Positions 24,120 to 32,016 are shown, counted from the stretch's first letter. The stretch is DNA of 37,710 nucleotides from Terriglobales bacterium (GCA_035543055.1 DATKKJ010000160.1:1-37710); one strand, 5' to 3'. Program-made: numbers and translations. Notes: a model not told the origin generated them from the sequence alone.

Positions 24120-24159
24120 TCCACAGTGCATAGCGCAGAGTCCAGAGTCCAAAGTGGCT
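24118..24159. repeat. Heptamer array starting in the NfeD stop codon
   Basis: Six 7-base units, most starting AGTCC or AGTG. The last two bases of the TAG stop (24117-24119) are the first bases of unit one. Confidence 0.75.
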
Positions 24160-24207
24160 GAGCGACGGCGCGACTTACTGTTTCCGAACCATGTTCGTAC
24201 CCTTCTG

Positions 24208-24242
24208 AATACTGGGTAACGAGTACTGGGTACCGGGTACTT
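24208..24242. repeat. Heptamer array upstream of the slipin gene
   Basis: Five units of form (A/G)(G/A)TA(C/A)(T/C)(G/T), most containing GTAC. It ends 56 bases before the slipin ATG; a TACAAT -10-like box follows at 24254-24259. Confidence 0.7.
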
Positions 24243-24298
24243 CCTTTTCGCAGTACAATCCGCGACAGCAACACAGTTCACGAGAAAGAGGCGTTCTT

Positions 24299-25072
24299 AT
24301 GCCGGGCTTCGGCGTGGTTGTCATCGTCATCGTCGGCTTATACATACTGAGTTCGATCAAGATCCTGGCGGAATACGAGCGCGGCGTCATCTTCCGGCTG
24401 GGCCGCCTGCTGGCGGAGGCGAAGGGCCCGGGAATCATCCTGGTGTTCGCTCCCGTGGATCGCATGGTGCGCATCTCGCTGCGGCAGGAGGCGCTGGAGG
24501 TCCCGCCCCAGGACATCATCACCCGCGACAACGTGACCCTGAAGGTCAACGCCGTCATCTTCCTGCGCGTGATCGACTCCAACAAGGCGGTGGTGCAGGT
24601 CTCGAACTATCTCTACCAGACCTCGCAGTTCGCCCAGACCACCCTGCGCTCGGTGCTGGGCGAGGTCGAGTTGGACCAGTTGCTCTCCCACCGCGACATG
24701 CTGAACACGCGCATCCAGAGCATCCTGGACACGCACACCGCGCCCTGGGGCGTGAAGGTGGTGAACGTCGAGGTCAAGCAGGTGGACCTACCGGAATCCA
24801 TGCTGCGGGCCATGGCGAAGCAGGCCGAAGCGGAGCGCGAGAAGCGCGCCAAGGTGATCCACGCGGAGGGCGAGTTCGCGGCGGCGCAGCGCCTAGTGGA
24901 GGCGGCGCACCTCCTCGCGACCGAGCCCATCGCGCTGCAACTGCGCTACCTGCAGACGCTCACCGAGATCGGGGTGGAGAAGAACACCACCATCGTCTTC
25001 CCGGTGCCGATCGACATCATCGGCAATATCCAGAAGCTGCTGGAACAATCGCTGGGTAAACCGAAGTCATAG
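24299..25072 (+). CDS. Slipin / stomatin-like SPFH (Band 7) protein
   Basis: 257 residues. A short hydrophobic N-terminus (VVVIVIVGLYILSSI) anchors it, then the SPFH core begins with EYERGVIFRLGRL. It continues through RDNVTLKVNAVIFLRV and a long charged helix (AKQAEAEREKRAKVIHAEGE). It ends with the slipin signature ALQLRYLQTLTEIGVEKNTT. Slipins form large membrane rings and organise lipid domains, and NfeD proteases cut or complement them. Pairing with the upstream NfeD gene is the conserved arrangement. GAAAGAGG stands before the ATG. Confidence 0.94.
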   Translation: MPGFGVVVIVIVGLYILSSIKILAEYERGVIFRLGRLLAEAKGPGIILVFAPVDRMVRISLRQEALEVPPQDIITRDNVTLKVNAVIFLRVIDSNKAVVQVSNYLYQTSQFAQTTLRSVLGEVELDQLLSHRDMLNTRIQSILDTHTAPWGVKVVNVEVKQVDLPESMLRAMAKQAEAEREKRAKVIHAEGEFAAAQRLVEAAHLLATEPIALQLRYLQTLTEIGVEKNTTIVFPVPIDIIGNIQKLLEQSLGKPKS

Positions 25073-25094
25073 ATCTAAAAGAGCGGAGAATCGA

Positions 25095-25715
25095 ATGCCG
25101 GAACAAGACGTGGAGGTAACCTTGGGCACAGGAAAACTGCTGGGACTGTTCTTCGGGATGGTGGTGGTCTGCGCCATCTTCTTCGGCCTGGGATACTCGA
25201 TGGGCAAGAATGCGACGCCCGCGGGATCGCTGATCACGGACGGCGGACCGTCGGTGGTGCAGGCGGGCCCGAAGCCGACCCCGGCCCGCACCCCGCCGAC
25301 TGCGGCATCCACGGACGCTGGCGCGCCCCCGACGGCGCCCAGTCAGGCCGACCTCACCTTCTACAAGTCCACGGAGCAGAAAGAGGTCGCCGCCAAGCTG
25401 ACGCCGGCCGCTGAGGCCAAGGCTCCACCGTCCGCTGCGCCCGCCACGCCAGCCGCGGCTCCCAAGCAGGCGCCCGCTCCCGAGATGCATTCCGGGGCCG
25501 GCTACGTGGTGCAGGTGGCGGCGGTCGCCAAACAGGAAGACGCGGAAGCCCTGGCCGACGCCCTGCGCAAGAAGAGCTATCCGGTATTCGTGATGAACAC
25601 CGCCAATGACAAGCTGATCCGGGTGCAGATCGGGCCCTTCGCCGAACTCCGGCAAGCCGAAGACATGAAGGCGAAGCTGGCGGGCGACGGATACAACGCA
25701 ATCGTAAAGAAGTAG
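25095..25715 (+). CDS. SPOR-domain membrane protein
   Basis: 206 residues. A single membrane helix (about 14-36) anchors a Pro/Ala-rich periplasmic linker. A C-terminal SPOR domain follows (about 133-206: GYVVQVAAVAKQEDAEALAD to DGYNAIVKK). SPOR domains bind denuded glycan strands of peptidoglycan at division sites, so a role in division or wall remodelling is likely. It lies 22 bases after the slipin stop and is probably co-transcribed with it. Confidence 0.9.
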   Translation: MPEQDVEVTLGTGKLLGLFFGMVVVCAIFFGLGYSMGKNATPAGSLITDGGPSVVQAGPKPTPARTPPTAASTDAGAPPTAPSQADLTFYKSTEQKEVAAKLTPAAEAKAPPSAAPATPAAAPKQAPAPEMHSGAGYVVQVAAVAKQEDAEALADALRKKSYPVFVMNTANDKLIRVQIGPFAELRQAEDMKAKLAGDGYNAIVKK

Positions 25716-25726
25716 CAAGGACAAAT

Positions 25727-25795
25727 CAGATCGCAGAAGTCAGAATGCAGAAGTAAATGCCTTCTGGAGTCTTACTTCTGCAATCTGCCTTCTGC
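25727..25795. repeat. Heptamer array folded into an inverted pair between convergent genes
   Basis: Four units of consensus CAGA(A/T)(G/T/C)(T/G) at 25727-25754 face three complementary-sense units ending in TCTG at 25774-25794. GCAGAAGTAA (25747-25756) and TTACTTCTGC (25772-25781) pair perfectly over 10 bases with a 15-base loop. Lying between the SPOR and sulfite-oxidase-like genes, it could act as a two-way transcription stop. Confidence 0.7.
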
Positions 25796-25815
25796 GTTCC
25801 TCGTTGCCTCTGCAT

Positions 25816-26442
25816 CTAATCCGTATCGAAGCGCTGTTCCTTCCACGGATCTCCGTACATGTGGTAGCCGTTCTGCTCCCAGAAACCGGGCGCGTCGTTC
25901 TCCAGGAACTCCAGGCCCCGGACCCACTTCACCGACTTCCAGGCGTACAGATGGGGAACGATGAGGCGCAGCGGGTATCCATGCTCGGGGCTGAGCGCTT
26001 GCCCGTCGTGATGGGTAGCGAAGAGGACATTGGGACGGTCGAGATCGGCGAGCGGAACGTTGGCCGTGAAGCCCTGTTCGGCGTGGACCAGGACGCACCT
26101 GGCTTCGGGTTTCGGCCGCGCCAGGCGCAAGATCTCGCGAAAGGACACGCCCTCCCAGCGATTGTCGAAGCGGCTCCAGCGGGTGACGCAGTGGAAGTCG
26201 GAGGTCACCTGGGTCCGGGGGAGCTTGTTGAATCCATCCCAGGCGAGTTTCACCGGGCCCGCGACCAGGCCCCAGACCTTGAAATCCCAGGTGGCGGGAT
26301 CGAAACCGGGCACCGAGCCGTAATGCAGCACCGGCCACTTGAGCGTGGCCGCCTGACCGGGAGGCAGGCGATGCGCCTCCTTCATCCGGAGCTCAAGCTC
26401 CTTCCGCTCATTGCCTTCGAAGAGCATGACGTTGTGATTCAC
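25816..26442 (-). CDS. Sulfite-oxidase-like molybdopterin protein
   Basis: 208 residues from a GTG; an ATG five codons later is an alternative. It is the short form of the sulfite oxidase/MsrP fold. Landmarks are WDFKVWGLV, then TSDFHCVTRWS, where the Cys would bind molybdenum, WEGVSFREIL and HGYPLRLIVPHLYAWKSVKW. There is no signal peptide or Tat motif, so it is probably cytoplasmic, unlike MsrP. The substrate is unknown. No membrane haem partner (MsrQ) is adjacent. Confidence 0.9.
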   Translation of the reverse strand: MNHNVMLFEGNERKELELRMKEAHRLPPGQAATLKWPVLHYGSVPGFDPATWDFKVWGLVAGPVKLAWDGFNKLPRTQVTSDFHCVTRWSRFDNRWEGVSFREILRLARPKPEARCVLVHAEQGFTANVPLADLDRPNVLFATHHDGQALSPEHGYPLRLIVPHLYAWKSVKWVRGLEFLENDAPGFWEQNGYHMYGDPWKEQRFDTD

Positions 26443-26470
26443 GCCGGAGAGGAAAGTTGCACAACCGGCG

Positions 26471-26556
26471 TCGCCCCACTGCCGTGGGGCTCGCTGCGAG
26501 CTGCCAACGGTAGGTCCTCACGCTCATCCCTAACGGGAGTTCGCTCAGGATGTACG
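26471..26556. repeat. Dispersed ~85-bp intergenic element, copy 2
   Basis: It aligns with 10709-10792 with conserved ends and core: CGCCCCACT and GTGGGGCTC at the left, CGGTAG-TCCTCA in the middle, CCCTA-ACGGGA and CGCTCAGGATG at the right. It sits between the sulfite-oxidase-like start and a terminator. Confidence 0.65.
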
Positions 26557-26586
26557 AAAGAAAAGGGCCGGGACGAGGCCCGGCCC
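26557..26586 (-). terminator. Rho-independent terminator of the exported-protein gene
   Basis: Minus strand: GGGCCGGG, six-base loop, CCCGGCCC, then TTTTCTTTC. It begins 15 bases after the stop of the gene at 26602-27570. Confidence 0.85.
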
Positions 26587-26601
26587 AGGCAGACTCAGGA
26601 A

Positions 26602-27570
26602 TCAGCGCGAGACCGCGGTAAACAGGTCGGTCTGGAGCAACGACTGGAAGCGCTGGTCATCGCTCTTGAAGTGGACCTTCAAGGTGGAGGCGTCCGACTC
26701 CACGGTGGTGTTCTCCAGGGCGTACTGTTCGGAGCCCTTGGCGTTCATCTTGCGATACATCAGGCCCGCCTTGACCAGCGAGGAGAGCGTGGCCGCGGTC
26801 ATGTTGTCGGCGGTCAGCACGCTGAGGTCGAAGTTGACGCCATTGTTGAAGTCCATGGTGTAGTAAGAGCCCGACAGACGCTTCTTGACCGTTTCGTAAT
26901 CCGCCAGGCCGGCGGCGTCACCCAGGGCCGAGCGCATCATGTTCCGCGTCCCCTCGGCGTCGAGCACGCTCCACACCGCGCCTCCGCTGACCGACTGGAT
27001 CAGGTCGGTGACATCGGCGTTGCTGTTGAGGCTGCGCTTGTCCCCGTCACGGGTCTGCAGCGCGTTCCTCACCGCGCTCGAGTCTCCGAAGACCAGGGTC
27101 CAGTCGTCGAGGAACGCCATCTCCATCCCGTTGCCCATGGGGTAGATGGCCGATTTGTGGTACATGGCGGGCTTGATTCCCTTCTTCTGCATGCGGGCGA
27201 CCACGCGGGAGCGCCCGAATTGCCCGTTGGCAACGCCCATGACCTTCAACGTGGACTTCGGCTTGGCCTCCGGGTTGTCTTTGGGGGGCGGCATGGTGAC
27301 GCGGTAGGAGACGAAGGTCAGGCTGTCCATCTGAGTGGCAGGGTCGATGCCCACAGCGCGCAGGGCCGTCTCGAACTGCTTCAGGTTTTCCGGCAGCACG
27401 CGGCCCTTCAAGGCCATGGCGGTCTCGGAATTGGTCACCCGGCGATAATCCACGGAGATGATCTGCTGCACCTCGGCGGGAATCACGGCATTGGCCGCCG
27501 TCCCCAGGGTGGCCGCCATCGCCGGCAGCGCCAGCAGCAGAACCAACAGAATCAGCACACTACGCTTCAT
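26602..27570 (-). CDS. Exported protein of unknown function
   Basis: 322 residues. A signal peptide (KRSVLILLVLLLALPAMA) precedes a mixed alpha-beta body with no motif I can name. Stretches such as IISVDYRRV near the N-terminus, then LDDWTLVFGDSSAVRNALQ, recall bacterial exported proteins of the DUF3352 type. The likeness is loose. It has a strong terminator and a large inverted repeat in its leader (27602-27640). Monocistronic. Confidence 0.75.
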   Translation of the reverse strand: MKRSVLILLVLLLALPAMAATLGTAANAVIPAEVQQIISVDYRRVTNSETAMALKGRVLPENLKQFETALRAVGIDPATQMDSLTFVSYRVTMPPPKDNPEAKPKSTLKVMGVANGQFGRSRVVARMQKKGIKPAMYHKSAIYPMGNGMEMAFLDDWTLVFGDSSAVRNALQTRDGDKRSLNSNADVTDLIQSVSGGAVWSVLDAEGTRNMMRSALGDAAGLADYETVKKRLSGSYYTMDFNNGVNFDLSVLTADNMTAATLSSLVKAGLMYRKMNAKGSEQYALENTTVESDASTLKVHFKSDDQRFQSLLQTDLFTAVSR

Positions 27571-27601
27571 AGGACCTCATTGTTCGGATTCGATGCCGGA
27601 A

Positions 27602-27640
27602 AGATGTTCCCGGCGGAGCTGTGGTTGGACGGGAACATCT
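27602..27640. promoter_or_regulatory. 11-base inverted repeat between FTCD and the exported-protein gene
   Basis: AGATGTTCCCG and CGGGAACATCT pair perfectly around a 17-base centre, 32 bases upstream of the start at 27570. It may be an operator or leader hairpin of that gene, or a terminator for FTCD; only three T follow on the minus strand, so the latter is weaker. Confidence 0.5.
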
Positions 27641-27725
27641 CTGCTTAGCACGTTTATACCACCGAAACCCTGCTCCCAAGAGAAGGTTTCGGGTGACTTG
27701 AGAAGCACTCGGTGCTCAGCAAGAC

Positions 27726-29198
27726 TCATGCAGGTTTCAGGGCCGCGGTCTTCCGGCGGGTCTCGGAAACAAACTCGTGATCGGTCAGAGACTCGAGGTT
27801 GATGTCCACATTCGCCAAGGCGCCTTCGACGGCGGCGCGGGAAAGTGCGGCGGCCACGGTCAGGTCGGAAGCCATCTTGGGGTTGGTGATGGCCTTCAGC
27901 GAGCCGGTGATGCGGCCGACCTCCGCGCTCCGCTCGGCAACACTCAGGGGAACGTTGGTCGCCTGGCGCAAGGCGGCGTTGATGGCGGAATCGCCGTTGG
28001 GAGACTCCTTGGCCGCCTTGTAGGCCTTGACCACGGAATCGTAGGAGGCGGCGTCGGCGTCAATGGCTGCTTTCAACTCCTCGCGGAGCTGTGAAAGGCG
28101 GGCGATGGCTTCGCCCAGCTCGCGGTCATACTGCAGGTAGTTCTTCTTGCCGCGGGACATGGCGGCCACCATGTGGGCCAGGCCGGCGGCCATGGCGCCG
28201 GCCGCGGCGGAGGCGCTGCCGCCTCCGGGGGTCGCCGTCGGCGCCGCCAGCTGTTCCACGAACGGTTCCACGCCCCCGCGCAGTCCTCCGACCGCCATCT
28301 TTCCGCCCATGATGGCGGCGAGGCGGTTCTCCAGGATCAGCGAGGAATCGAAATTCTCCACCTGAAGGAACCACTCGGCGGCCTGCTCCAGGGCTTTCTT
28401 GGGGATGAGCCCGACGATCTCGCTGGAGAGCGGCATCACGCCGTAGCGGGCCGCTTCCCGTTTCACGAACTCGAAGACGCGGGCCACCGGCGTCTGCTCG
28501 AAGTCGGTGAGGTTCATCGAGACCTGGGCCAGGCCGCGCACCGGGAATCCCGCGGCCTTGACGTAGCGCAGGCCGCCGGTCGAGAAGCGGATGGCCTTGG
28601 CCACCTTCTTGGCGATCTCTACGTCGGGGGTATTCAGGTAGATGTTGTAGGCGATGAGGAACTTGCGGGCGCCGACCACGGTGGCGCCGGCGGTGGGATG
28701 GACGCGCGGCTCGCCGACGTCGGGCTTGCGCGCAGGGTTGGTGGCGATCTCGTCGCGGATGCCCTCGAACTGGCCACGGCGGATGTTCTCCAGGTTGGTG
28801 CGCTCCGGGGTGGTGGCGGCGGCTTCGTAAAAATAGACGGGGATCTGGTAGCGCTTCCAGATCTCCTCGCCGACCTTGCGGGCGATGGTCACACAGTCGT
28901 CGATGGTCACGCCCTCGATGGGGATGAACGGCACCACATCGGCGGCGCCCAGGCGCGGATGCGCCCCCTGGTGCCTGGTCAGATCGATGAGCGCCGCGGC
29001 CTTGCCCACGCCGCGGATAGCGGCCTCGGCGATGGCGTCGCGGTCGCCCACGATGGTGATGACGCAGCGGTTGTGGTCGGCGTCCATCTCGCGATCCAGC
29101 AGGAAGACGCCGGGGAGCTTCATCGCCGCGACAATGGCGTCAACCTTGGCTTTGTCGCGGCCTTCGGAGAAGTTGGGGACACATTCGACGAGAGACAT
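27726..29198 (-). CDS. ftcD: Glutamate formimidoyltransferase-formimidoyl-THF cyclodeaminase fusion
   Basis: 490 residues. The N-terminal formiminotransferase (about 1-300) has LVECVPNFSEGRD, DADHNRCVIT and HQGAHPRLGAADVVPFIPI. The cyclodeaminase (about 310-490) has LAAPTATPGGGSASAAAGAM. Together they move the formimino group of formiminoglutamate, from histidine breakdown, to tetrahydrofolate and then release ammonia to give methenyl-THF. The fused order is as in animals and many bacteria. No other hut genes are in the window. Confidence 0.95.
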   Translation of the reverse strand: MSLVECVPNFSEGRDKAKVDAIVAAMKLPGVFLLDREMDADHNRCVITIVGDRDAIAEAAIRGVGKAAALIDLTRHQGAHPRLGAADVVPFIPIEGVTIDDCVTIARKVGEEIWKRYQIPVYFYEAAATTPERTNLENIRRGQFEGIRDEIATNPARKPDVGEPRVHPTAGATVVGARKFLIAYNIYLNTPDVEIAKKVAKAIRFSTGGLRYVKAAGFPVRGLAQVSMNLTDFEQTPVARVFEFVKREAARYGVMPLSSEIVGLIPKKALEQAAEWFLQVENFDSSLILENRLAAIMGGKMAVGGLRGGVEPFVEQLAAPTATPGGGSASAAAGAMAAGLAHMVAAMSRGKKNYLQYDRELGEAIARLSQLREELKAAIDADAASYDSVVKAYKAAKESPNGDSAINAALRQATNVPLSVAERSAEVGRITGSLKAITNPKMASDLTVAAALSRAAVEGALANVDINLESLTDHEFVSETRRKTAALKPA

Positions 29199-29267
29199 AA
29201 CAAGCCTGCCGGATGAATTGAAACAGTCGAGGATAGCGGGTTAGCAAGCCGGTCGCAACTGCACAAG

Positions 29268-29300
29268 AGATCCCTCGCGACCGAGGTCGCTCAGGATGAC
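29268..29300. repeat. Partial third copy of the dispersed element
   Basis: Only the right part is present: a TCCCTCG/CCGAGG hairpin followed by TCGCTCAGGATGAC, matching the right ends of the copies at 10709 and 26471. As with copy 1, it lies next to the 3' end of a minus-strand gene. Confidence 0.45.
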
Positions 29301-29307
29301 GCCGGCG

Positions 29308-29850
29308 TCATTTCCACCAGTGATATCCGAGCGTGAACTGGATGGTGTTGATACCCGGGTTGGGAGAGGCGAGGCCGGCGTTGGAGATATGCACGTACCG
29401 CGCTGCGAGATTGATGGAACGGTTGTGCTGAATGAAGAACTGCAACCCCGCTGCAGCTTGAGGCGTGAAGTTCACCGCATTGGTGCCGAAAGGCACGTCG
29501 TGATTGGTGAAGAGAAGCCCCGCTCCTCCCTCCAGGTAGGGCACCACCTTCTTCCCGGCAGAGAAGTTGTATTTCAACAAGACGGGCGTGAATCCGCCGC
29601 CGTAAGAGTTCTCCACCGGTTGGAAGACCACGTAGGCGGGGATCAGATCGACGGCGTACTCGAAATGGTCGGTGAGCAGATATCCGACCCGCAGGCCCGC
29701 GTTCCAGACCTGCGTGTCTTCGGTCCCGCCGGGGACCCAGGTTCCGCCACCCGTCCAGATACCGAGCTCCCAGGCGCCTTTGTGGATGGAGTTGGAGTTT
29801 TGCGCGGCAACAGAGACACAGAGCAGCAGAATGACGGCGGCCAGTCTCAT
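29308..29850 (-). CDS. PagL-like lipid A 3-O-deacylase / acyloxyacyl hydrolase family outer-membrane protein
   Basis: 180 residues. ATG 29850 is chosen because AAGGA stands 8 bases upstream and the signal peptide (RLAAVILLLCVSVAAQ) starts there; ATG 29868 is in frame. The body alternates as beta strands of a small barrel and ends in aromatic W-W-K. Near the C-terminus, YVHISNAGLASPNPGIN matches the PagL active-site block (His and Ser of the H-x-S-N motif, then N-x-G-x-N). PagL removes the 3-position acyl chain of lipid A in the outer membrane, which implies a Gram-negative envelope. Monocistronic. Confidence 0.85.
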   Translation of the reverse strand: MRLAAVILLLCVSVAAQNSNSIHKGAWELGIWTGGGTWVPGGTEDTQVWNAGLRVGYLLTDHFEYAVDLIPAYVVFQPVENSYGGGFTPVLLKYNFSAGKKVVPYLEGGAGLLFTNHDVPFGTNAVNFTPQAAAGLQFFIQHNRSINLAARYVHISNAGLASPNPGINTIQFTLGYHWWK

Positions 29851-29931
29851 CAGGTCGTTCCTTGGCATGCGGTTCCGAAGAAATTAGCAGGAGTGGAGAC
29901 GGTTTGGCGATAGCAAACAAAGCACGGTGCA

Positions 29932-29959
29932 CAGAAGAAGCCGCCCCCTGGGGCGGCTT
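29932..29959 (-). terminator. Terminator of the yebC gene
   Basis: AAGCCGCCCC and GGGGCGGCTT (29938-29959) form a perfect 10-base stem with a 2-base centre. On the minus strand it is followed by CTTCTGT. It lies just after the yebC stop and its heptamer array. Confidence 0.7.
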
Positions 29960-29963
29960 GGCT

Positions 29964-29991
29964 GACGACCGGCGACTGACGACTAGCGACT
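29964..29991. repeat. Heptamer array beginning in the yebC stop codon
   Basis: Four units, consensus (G/A)(A/G)CGAC(T/C) on the plus strand. On the gene strand the TAG stop (29992-29990) is part of the first unit. Confidence 0.75.
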
Positions 29992-30736
29992 AACTCGCCA
30001 CTTCCTCCAGCGCCTTCTGGTCGATATCGAAATTGGAGTACACGTGCTGGACGTCGTCGTGGTCCTCCAGCGCCTCCAGCAGGCGGATCATCGTGCCGGC
30101 CTGCTGCCCTTCCAGCTTCACGTAGGTCTGGGGCAGCATGGCGATCTCCGACGTGGTAACCGGCAGATTGGCCTTCTTCACCGCCGCCAGCACGGGCTCG
30201 TAGCTGTGCGGGTCGGTGACGACTTCCCAGTTCTCGCCATCGTCGCGCAGGTCTTCGGCGCCGGCGTCGAGCACGACGCCCATCAGGTCGTCTTCCTTCA
30301 CCGCGGACTTGGGGATGGTGACCGAACCTTTCTTGTGGAACATGTAGGCGACCGAACCGGCCTCGCCCATGTTCCCGCCGTTCTTGGTCAGGACGTGGCG
30401 GATCTCGCTGACAGTGCGGTTGCGGTTGTCGCTGGAGATCTCGATGAGCATGGCCACCCCGCCCGGCCCGTAGCCTTCCAGGGTGAACTCTTCGTAGCTG
30501 ACGCCGGGGAGTTCGCCGGTACCACGCTGGATGGCGCGCTTGATGTTGTCGGCGGGCATGTTCTCCGCCTTGGCGGCGGCAATAGCTCCGCGCAGGCGCG
30601 GATTCTTGTCGGGATCGCCCCCGCCCTTGGCCGCCATGGTGATCTCCTTGATCAGGCGGGTGAAGATCTTGCCGCGCTTGGCGTCCAGCGCGCCCTTCTT
30701 GTGTTTGATGGTGGCCCATTTGGAATGGCCGGACAT
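29990..30736 (-). CDS. yebC: YebC/PmpR-family protein
   Basis: 248 residues, full length. It opens with the invariant [13 protein letters not shown] and continues with [27 protein letters not shown] and YEGYGP-type ([12 protein letters not shown]). Members have been described as transcription regulators and, more recently, as factors that relieve ribosome stalling at proline runs; mitochondrial TACO1 is the relative. It is cytoplasmic. Single-gene unit with its own terminator. Confidence 0.95.
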   Translation of the reverse strand: MSGHSKWATIKHKKGALDAKRGKIFTRLIKEITMAAKGGGDPDKNPRLRGAIAAAKAENMPADNIKRAIQRGTGELPGVSYEEFTLEGYGPGGVAMLIEISSDNRNRTVSEIRHVLTKNGGNMGEAGSVAYMFHKKGSVTIPKSAVKEDDLMGVVLDAGAEDLRDDGENWEVVTDPHSYEPVLAAVKKANLPVTTSEIAMLPQTYVKLEGQQAGTMIRLLEALEDHDDVQHVYSNFDIDQKALEEVAS

Positions 30737-30793
30737 GCGAAACCTCGCGTGCTGGGGGGACCAGCAGAGATGAAGGCAATCGCGGATTATAGC

Positions 30794-30821
30794 AGTCGCT
30801 AGTCGCTGGTCGCTAGTCGCT
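30794..30821. repeat. Heptamer array next to the AI-2E-type gene stop
   Basis: Four units, (A/G)GTCGCT. On the gene strand the units read AGCGAC(T/C) and begin two bases past the TAG stop (30826-30824). Confidence 0.75.
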
Positions 30822-30823
30822 GG

Positions 30824-31324
30824 CTAACGCCGAAGCTGTTGCGGACGCGGGTCGGGCGGAAGGACCTCCGGCTGTCGGGTACGGGCCTTGTAGGTGTAGA
30901 GGACCGCGAGCAGCGGCGCCGAGACCAGCACTCCGATGAAGTTGAAGAAGAAGCCGAGCACCAGCGGGGTCAGGATGGAGGCCCAGATGGGTACCTTCAC
31001 CGTCCGCTTCATGATGTACGGCTGGAGCACCAGGCCGTCGGCAACGGCGATCGTCGCGTACAGGATCAGGACGTAAATCAGGCGCATGCCGCCGCCGCTG
31101 GTCACGCCGGCAAAGGCGGGGCCGATCAGCGAGAGGATGGGACCGAAGTGGGGAACATATTGAAACGCGAAGGCGAGCAGTGCCCAGAACGGAGCCCAGG
31201 GCACGCCGATGATCCACAGCCCCACCAGCCAGATGCCGCCGACGATCAGCGAGTCGTAGGTCTGGGCGACGAACCAGCGGTGCAGGGCCGAGCCGGTGGT
31301 GCGCAGGTGGTCTTGAAGATCCAT
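30824..31324 (-). CDS. Half-size AI-2E (PerM/YdiK) family membrane protein
   Basis: 166 residues against about 350 for the family. It matches only the C-terminal half: three to four membrane helices with FQYVPHFGPILSLIGPAFAGV, QPYIMKRTVKVPIW and PLVLGFFFNFIGVLVSAPLLAVLY. A reasonable ribosome site (AGGGAAG) stands before the ATG, and the upstream DNA holds no lost N-terminal half because it belongs to the divergent sigma-factor gene. It may be a real short form or a decayed copy. AI-2E proteins are putative exporters, and some are sodium/proton antiporters. Confidence 0.8.
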   Translation of the reverse strand: MDLQDHLRTTGSALHRWFVAQTYDSLIVGGIWLVGLWIIGVPWAPFWALLAFAFQYVPHFGPILSLIGPAFAGVTSGGGMRLIYVLILYATIAVADGLVLQPYIMKRTVKVPIWASILTPLVLGFFFNFIGVLVSAPLLAVLYTYKARTRQPEVLPPDPRPQQLRR

Positions 31325-31416
31325 GTCTTCCCTGCTTAGATGCTATCGAACCGAGATTCCACCGTTCGCTGTAAACCTCGCCAAGGGAAATCCGTCAGAT
31401 AGGGTAACAGCCGGGT

Positions 31417-32016
31417 ATGGAAGACGCGCTCGAGATCACGGCCGCCGGGCGGTTCGCGGAAGGGGTGACTCCGCTTGATTTCGAGCGGCTGGTCCCCGAG
31501 TACCAGCAGCGGATCTACCGCATCCTGCTGGGCCTGGTGCGGGACCCCGACACGGCCGACAACCTGACCCAGGAATGCTTTGTGCGCGCCTACCAGAAGC
31601 GCGCCGCCTTCCGCGGAGACTCCAGCGTGGCGACCTGGCTGGTCTCGATCGCCATCAACTTGGCCCGCGACCACGCCCGCAACCGGCGCACGCACTTCTG
31701 GCAGCGGCTATTCGCCACTCCGGTCGAGGAGCGTGAAGAGGCGATGGCCAGCGCCAGGGACCGCGGTTCATCCGCGGAGCAGCGGCTGATCGCCTCGCAG
31801 CAGCTTTCGCAGGTCTGGCACATAGTGGACGGTCTCTCTCCACGGCAGCGCGAAGTCTTCCTGCTGCGCTTCGTCGAGGAGCTGCCGCTGGAGCAGATCG
31901 CCGAAGCCACCGGGATGCAGGTCGGGACGGTGAAGGCGCACCTTGCACGGGCCGTCTCCACCGTTCGGCAACGAGTGAGGGAGTATGCAGTTAGAACGAC
32001 ACCTGAACGACACTGA
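31417..32016 (+). CDS. ECF-type RNA polymerase sigma factor
   Basis: 199 residues. Region 2 (YQQRIYRILLGLVRDPDTAD, LTQECFVRAYQK, ATWLVSIAINLARDHAR) and region 4 (LSPRQREVFLLRFVEELPLE, then MQVGTVKAHLARA) are complete, and there is no region 3. The anti-sigma gene overlaps its end by 32 bases and a Spy-like gene follows, so it is probably an envelope-stress or metal-stress switch. It is divergent from the AI-2E-type gene with a 92-base spacer, in which I see no certain ECF promoter. Confidence 0.93.
   Translation: MEDALEITAAGRFAEGVTPLDFERLVPEYQQRIYRILLGLVRDPDTADNLTQECFVRAYQKRAAFRGDSSVATWLVSIAINLARDHARNRRTHFWQRLFATPVEEREEAMASARDRGSSAEQRLIASQQLSQVWHIVDGLSPRQREVFLLRFVEELPLEQIAEATGMQVGTVKAHLARAVSTVRQRVREYAVRTTPERH

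Noticed and set aside
22753-30821. CRISPR arrays from the short repeats
   Set aside because: Units are 7 bases with no spacers and no cas genes; they are tandem arrays.
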